NCBI GenBank assembly: GCA_017436865.1
Contig: JAFSCH010000032.1
Location: forward strand, 45,157 to 109,156
Reading direction: 5' to 3'
From: Lachnospiraceae bacterium
GTDB taxonomy: Bacteria > Bacillota > Clostridia > Lachnospirales > Lachnospiraceae
DNA: 64,000 nucleotides
A program made the position numbers and the translations under genes. Each line of letters begins with the position of its first letter. Within the stretch, counting starts at the first letter, position 1. The notes beneath the pieces were generated by a model, which saw only the letters and a program-made list of their open reading frames with translations, was not told where the DNA came from and made no database searches. This document shows positions 63,463 through 64,000 of the stretch, piece by piece.

Positions 63463-63860
63463 GTGGCATAGTAGTTAAATTCAGGTTTAGTGGAGTAATA
63501 TTCAAGGCTATGAGCACTCCTTTTTCGGCATTGTGTATAGCAAATGAATATGCCTCAAATGCAAACCCGCTTGTTTGGTATTTCCTAAATGGAGCGTTCG
63601 GCATGTTTGATTCGTCTTGCTTTCCGCATAGTTGCGCAAGCGCACTATCGTGGCATTCGCCAAGTAAGCCTGCAAGCAGTCTTGTTTGGCTCATTGCTAA
63701 CACGCAAACTCGCATGTGCCCTTTTGGCCCATTGCTCAAACAGTTCTCCAAGCAGGACTTGTTGCCTCCTTGCTCCATTAACAAAATACACAAAACGCTT
63801 TACTCAATTCGCAGCATGGTAGTCGGCTGGGGCGGCACTTAACAAACACACACTTTGAAA
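63463..63860. other. Non-coding, GC-richer segment of unknown nature
   Basis: About 400 bases that are clearly richer in G and C (about half) than the rest of the window. Several frames are open on both strands (63434-63793 on minus, 63510-63842 and 63589-63822 on plus), none with a ribosome site or a recognisable protein. Internal near-repeats occur (GGCTCATTGCT near 63688 and GGCCCATTGCT near 63726). Most likely a dispersed element rather than a gene. Confidence 0.5.
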
Positions 63861-63875
63861 TGAAGTTATATTTTG

Positions 63876-63985
63876 TTTTGGACATATACAAGGAGAAGTA
63901 TCATAAAATGTCCAATAATCTGCTCTTTTTAGTGCAAAAAAACTTTGTTTGGACATATGCATAAAAAATAGTTCTGCTATGTCCA
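63876..63985. repeat. Two identically spaced inverted-repeat units
   Basis: TGGACA-24 bases-TGTCCA occurs at 63879-63914 and at 63950-63985, with a period of 71 bases. Both left arms lie in TTTGGACATAT. The inner 24 bases differ. They could be protein-binding sites or element ends. Confidence 0.6.
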
Positions 63986-64000
63986 CAAAAACAAGTAAAA

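Noticed and set aside
63434-63842. Protein genes in the last 540 bases
   Set aside because: Open frames on both strands overlap each other, lack ribosome sites and show no domain; the minus-strand one also overlaps cbiF.

Overview
The window looks like chromosome from a Gram-positive anaerobe of the Clostridia, most probably a Lachnospiraceae gut commensal. The signs are AT-rich DNA (below about 40% GC by eye), strong AGGAGG-type ribosome sites, SigA-type promoters, HrcA/CIRCE control of a heat-shock gene, an anaerobic cobalamin pathway that starts with CbiK, many short T-tailed hairpin terminators, and protein types typical of that family (DUF1653, FHA fusions, 7TM hybrid kinases, PocR sensors). 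Genus cannot be fixed from sequence alone.

Layout. 1-6.4 kb: end of a PfkB-type kinase whose catalytic Asp is Asn, a membrane-anchored protein, guaB, an FHA-domain pair and a soluble PocR chemosensor. 6.6-16.9 kb: clpB, an MBOAT/SGNH O-acylation pair, a PrsA-like foldase lipoprotein, htpG under a perfect CIRCE operator, and a 2-hydroxyacid dehydrogenase. 17-25.9 kb: an orphan pilT, a DUF1653-mutY-glycosyltransferase run, glyA, a GH3-like surface protein and tRNA-Gly(GCC). Two MITE-like elements (144 and 151 bp, GTAACT ends, 8-bp target duplications) flank pilT. 26-32.8 kb: a structured non-coding stretch, a HelD-type helicase, a GH31 alpha-xylosidase and a beta-CASP nuclease. 32.9-43.4 kb is a signalling block: two paralogous 7TM hybrid kinases with receiver and HPt domains, a TIM44-like protein, an AraC regulator, a diguanylate cyclase and a LytTR response regulator. 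The LytTR gene is followed at once by a pair of direct repeats, a promoter and a transcript of about 90 nt with its own terminator. 43.4-44.7 kb is decaying DNA: an araA remnant with an N-terminal and an internal deletion, and a lone propeptide-like ORF.

44.7-63.5 kb is devoted to methionine and cobalamin. A LysR regulator and B12-independent metE come first, then a cobalamin riboswitch with its terminator. A tightly packed co-directional operon follows: a secreted CbiK cobaltochelatase lipoprotein with two NEAT-like domains, a BtuFCD-type ABC transporter, cbiP, cobT, cobU, cobS, a small CobU paralogue, cobC, cbiB, cobD, cbiC, cbiD and cbiF. It combines corrin ring formation, side-chain and nucleotide-loop assembly, and uptake. 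cbiL, E, T, G, H, J and A are not in the window and may lie beyond its right edge. The last 540 bases are non-coding, partly GC-richer, and end in two identically spaced inverted-repeat units.

Two groups stand out as possible undescribed systems: the LytTR-controlled short transcript beside the kinase-cyclase-LytTR operon (38.3-43.4 kb), and the surface cobaltochelatase/NEAT-like/ABC transporter module (48.8-54.0 kb).
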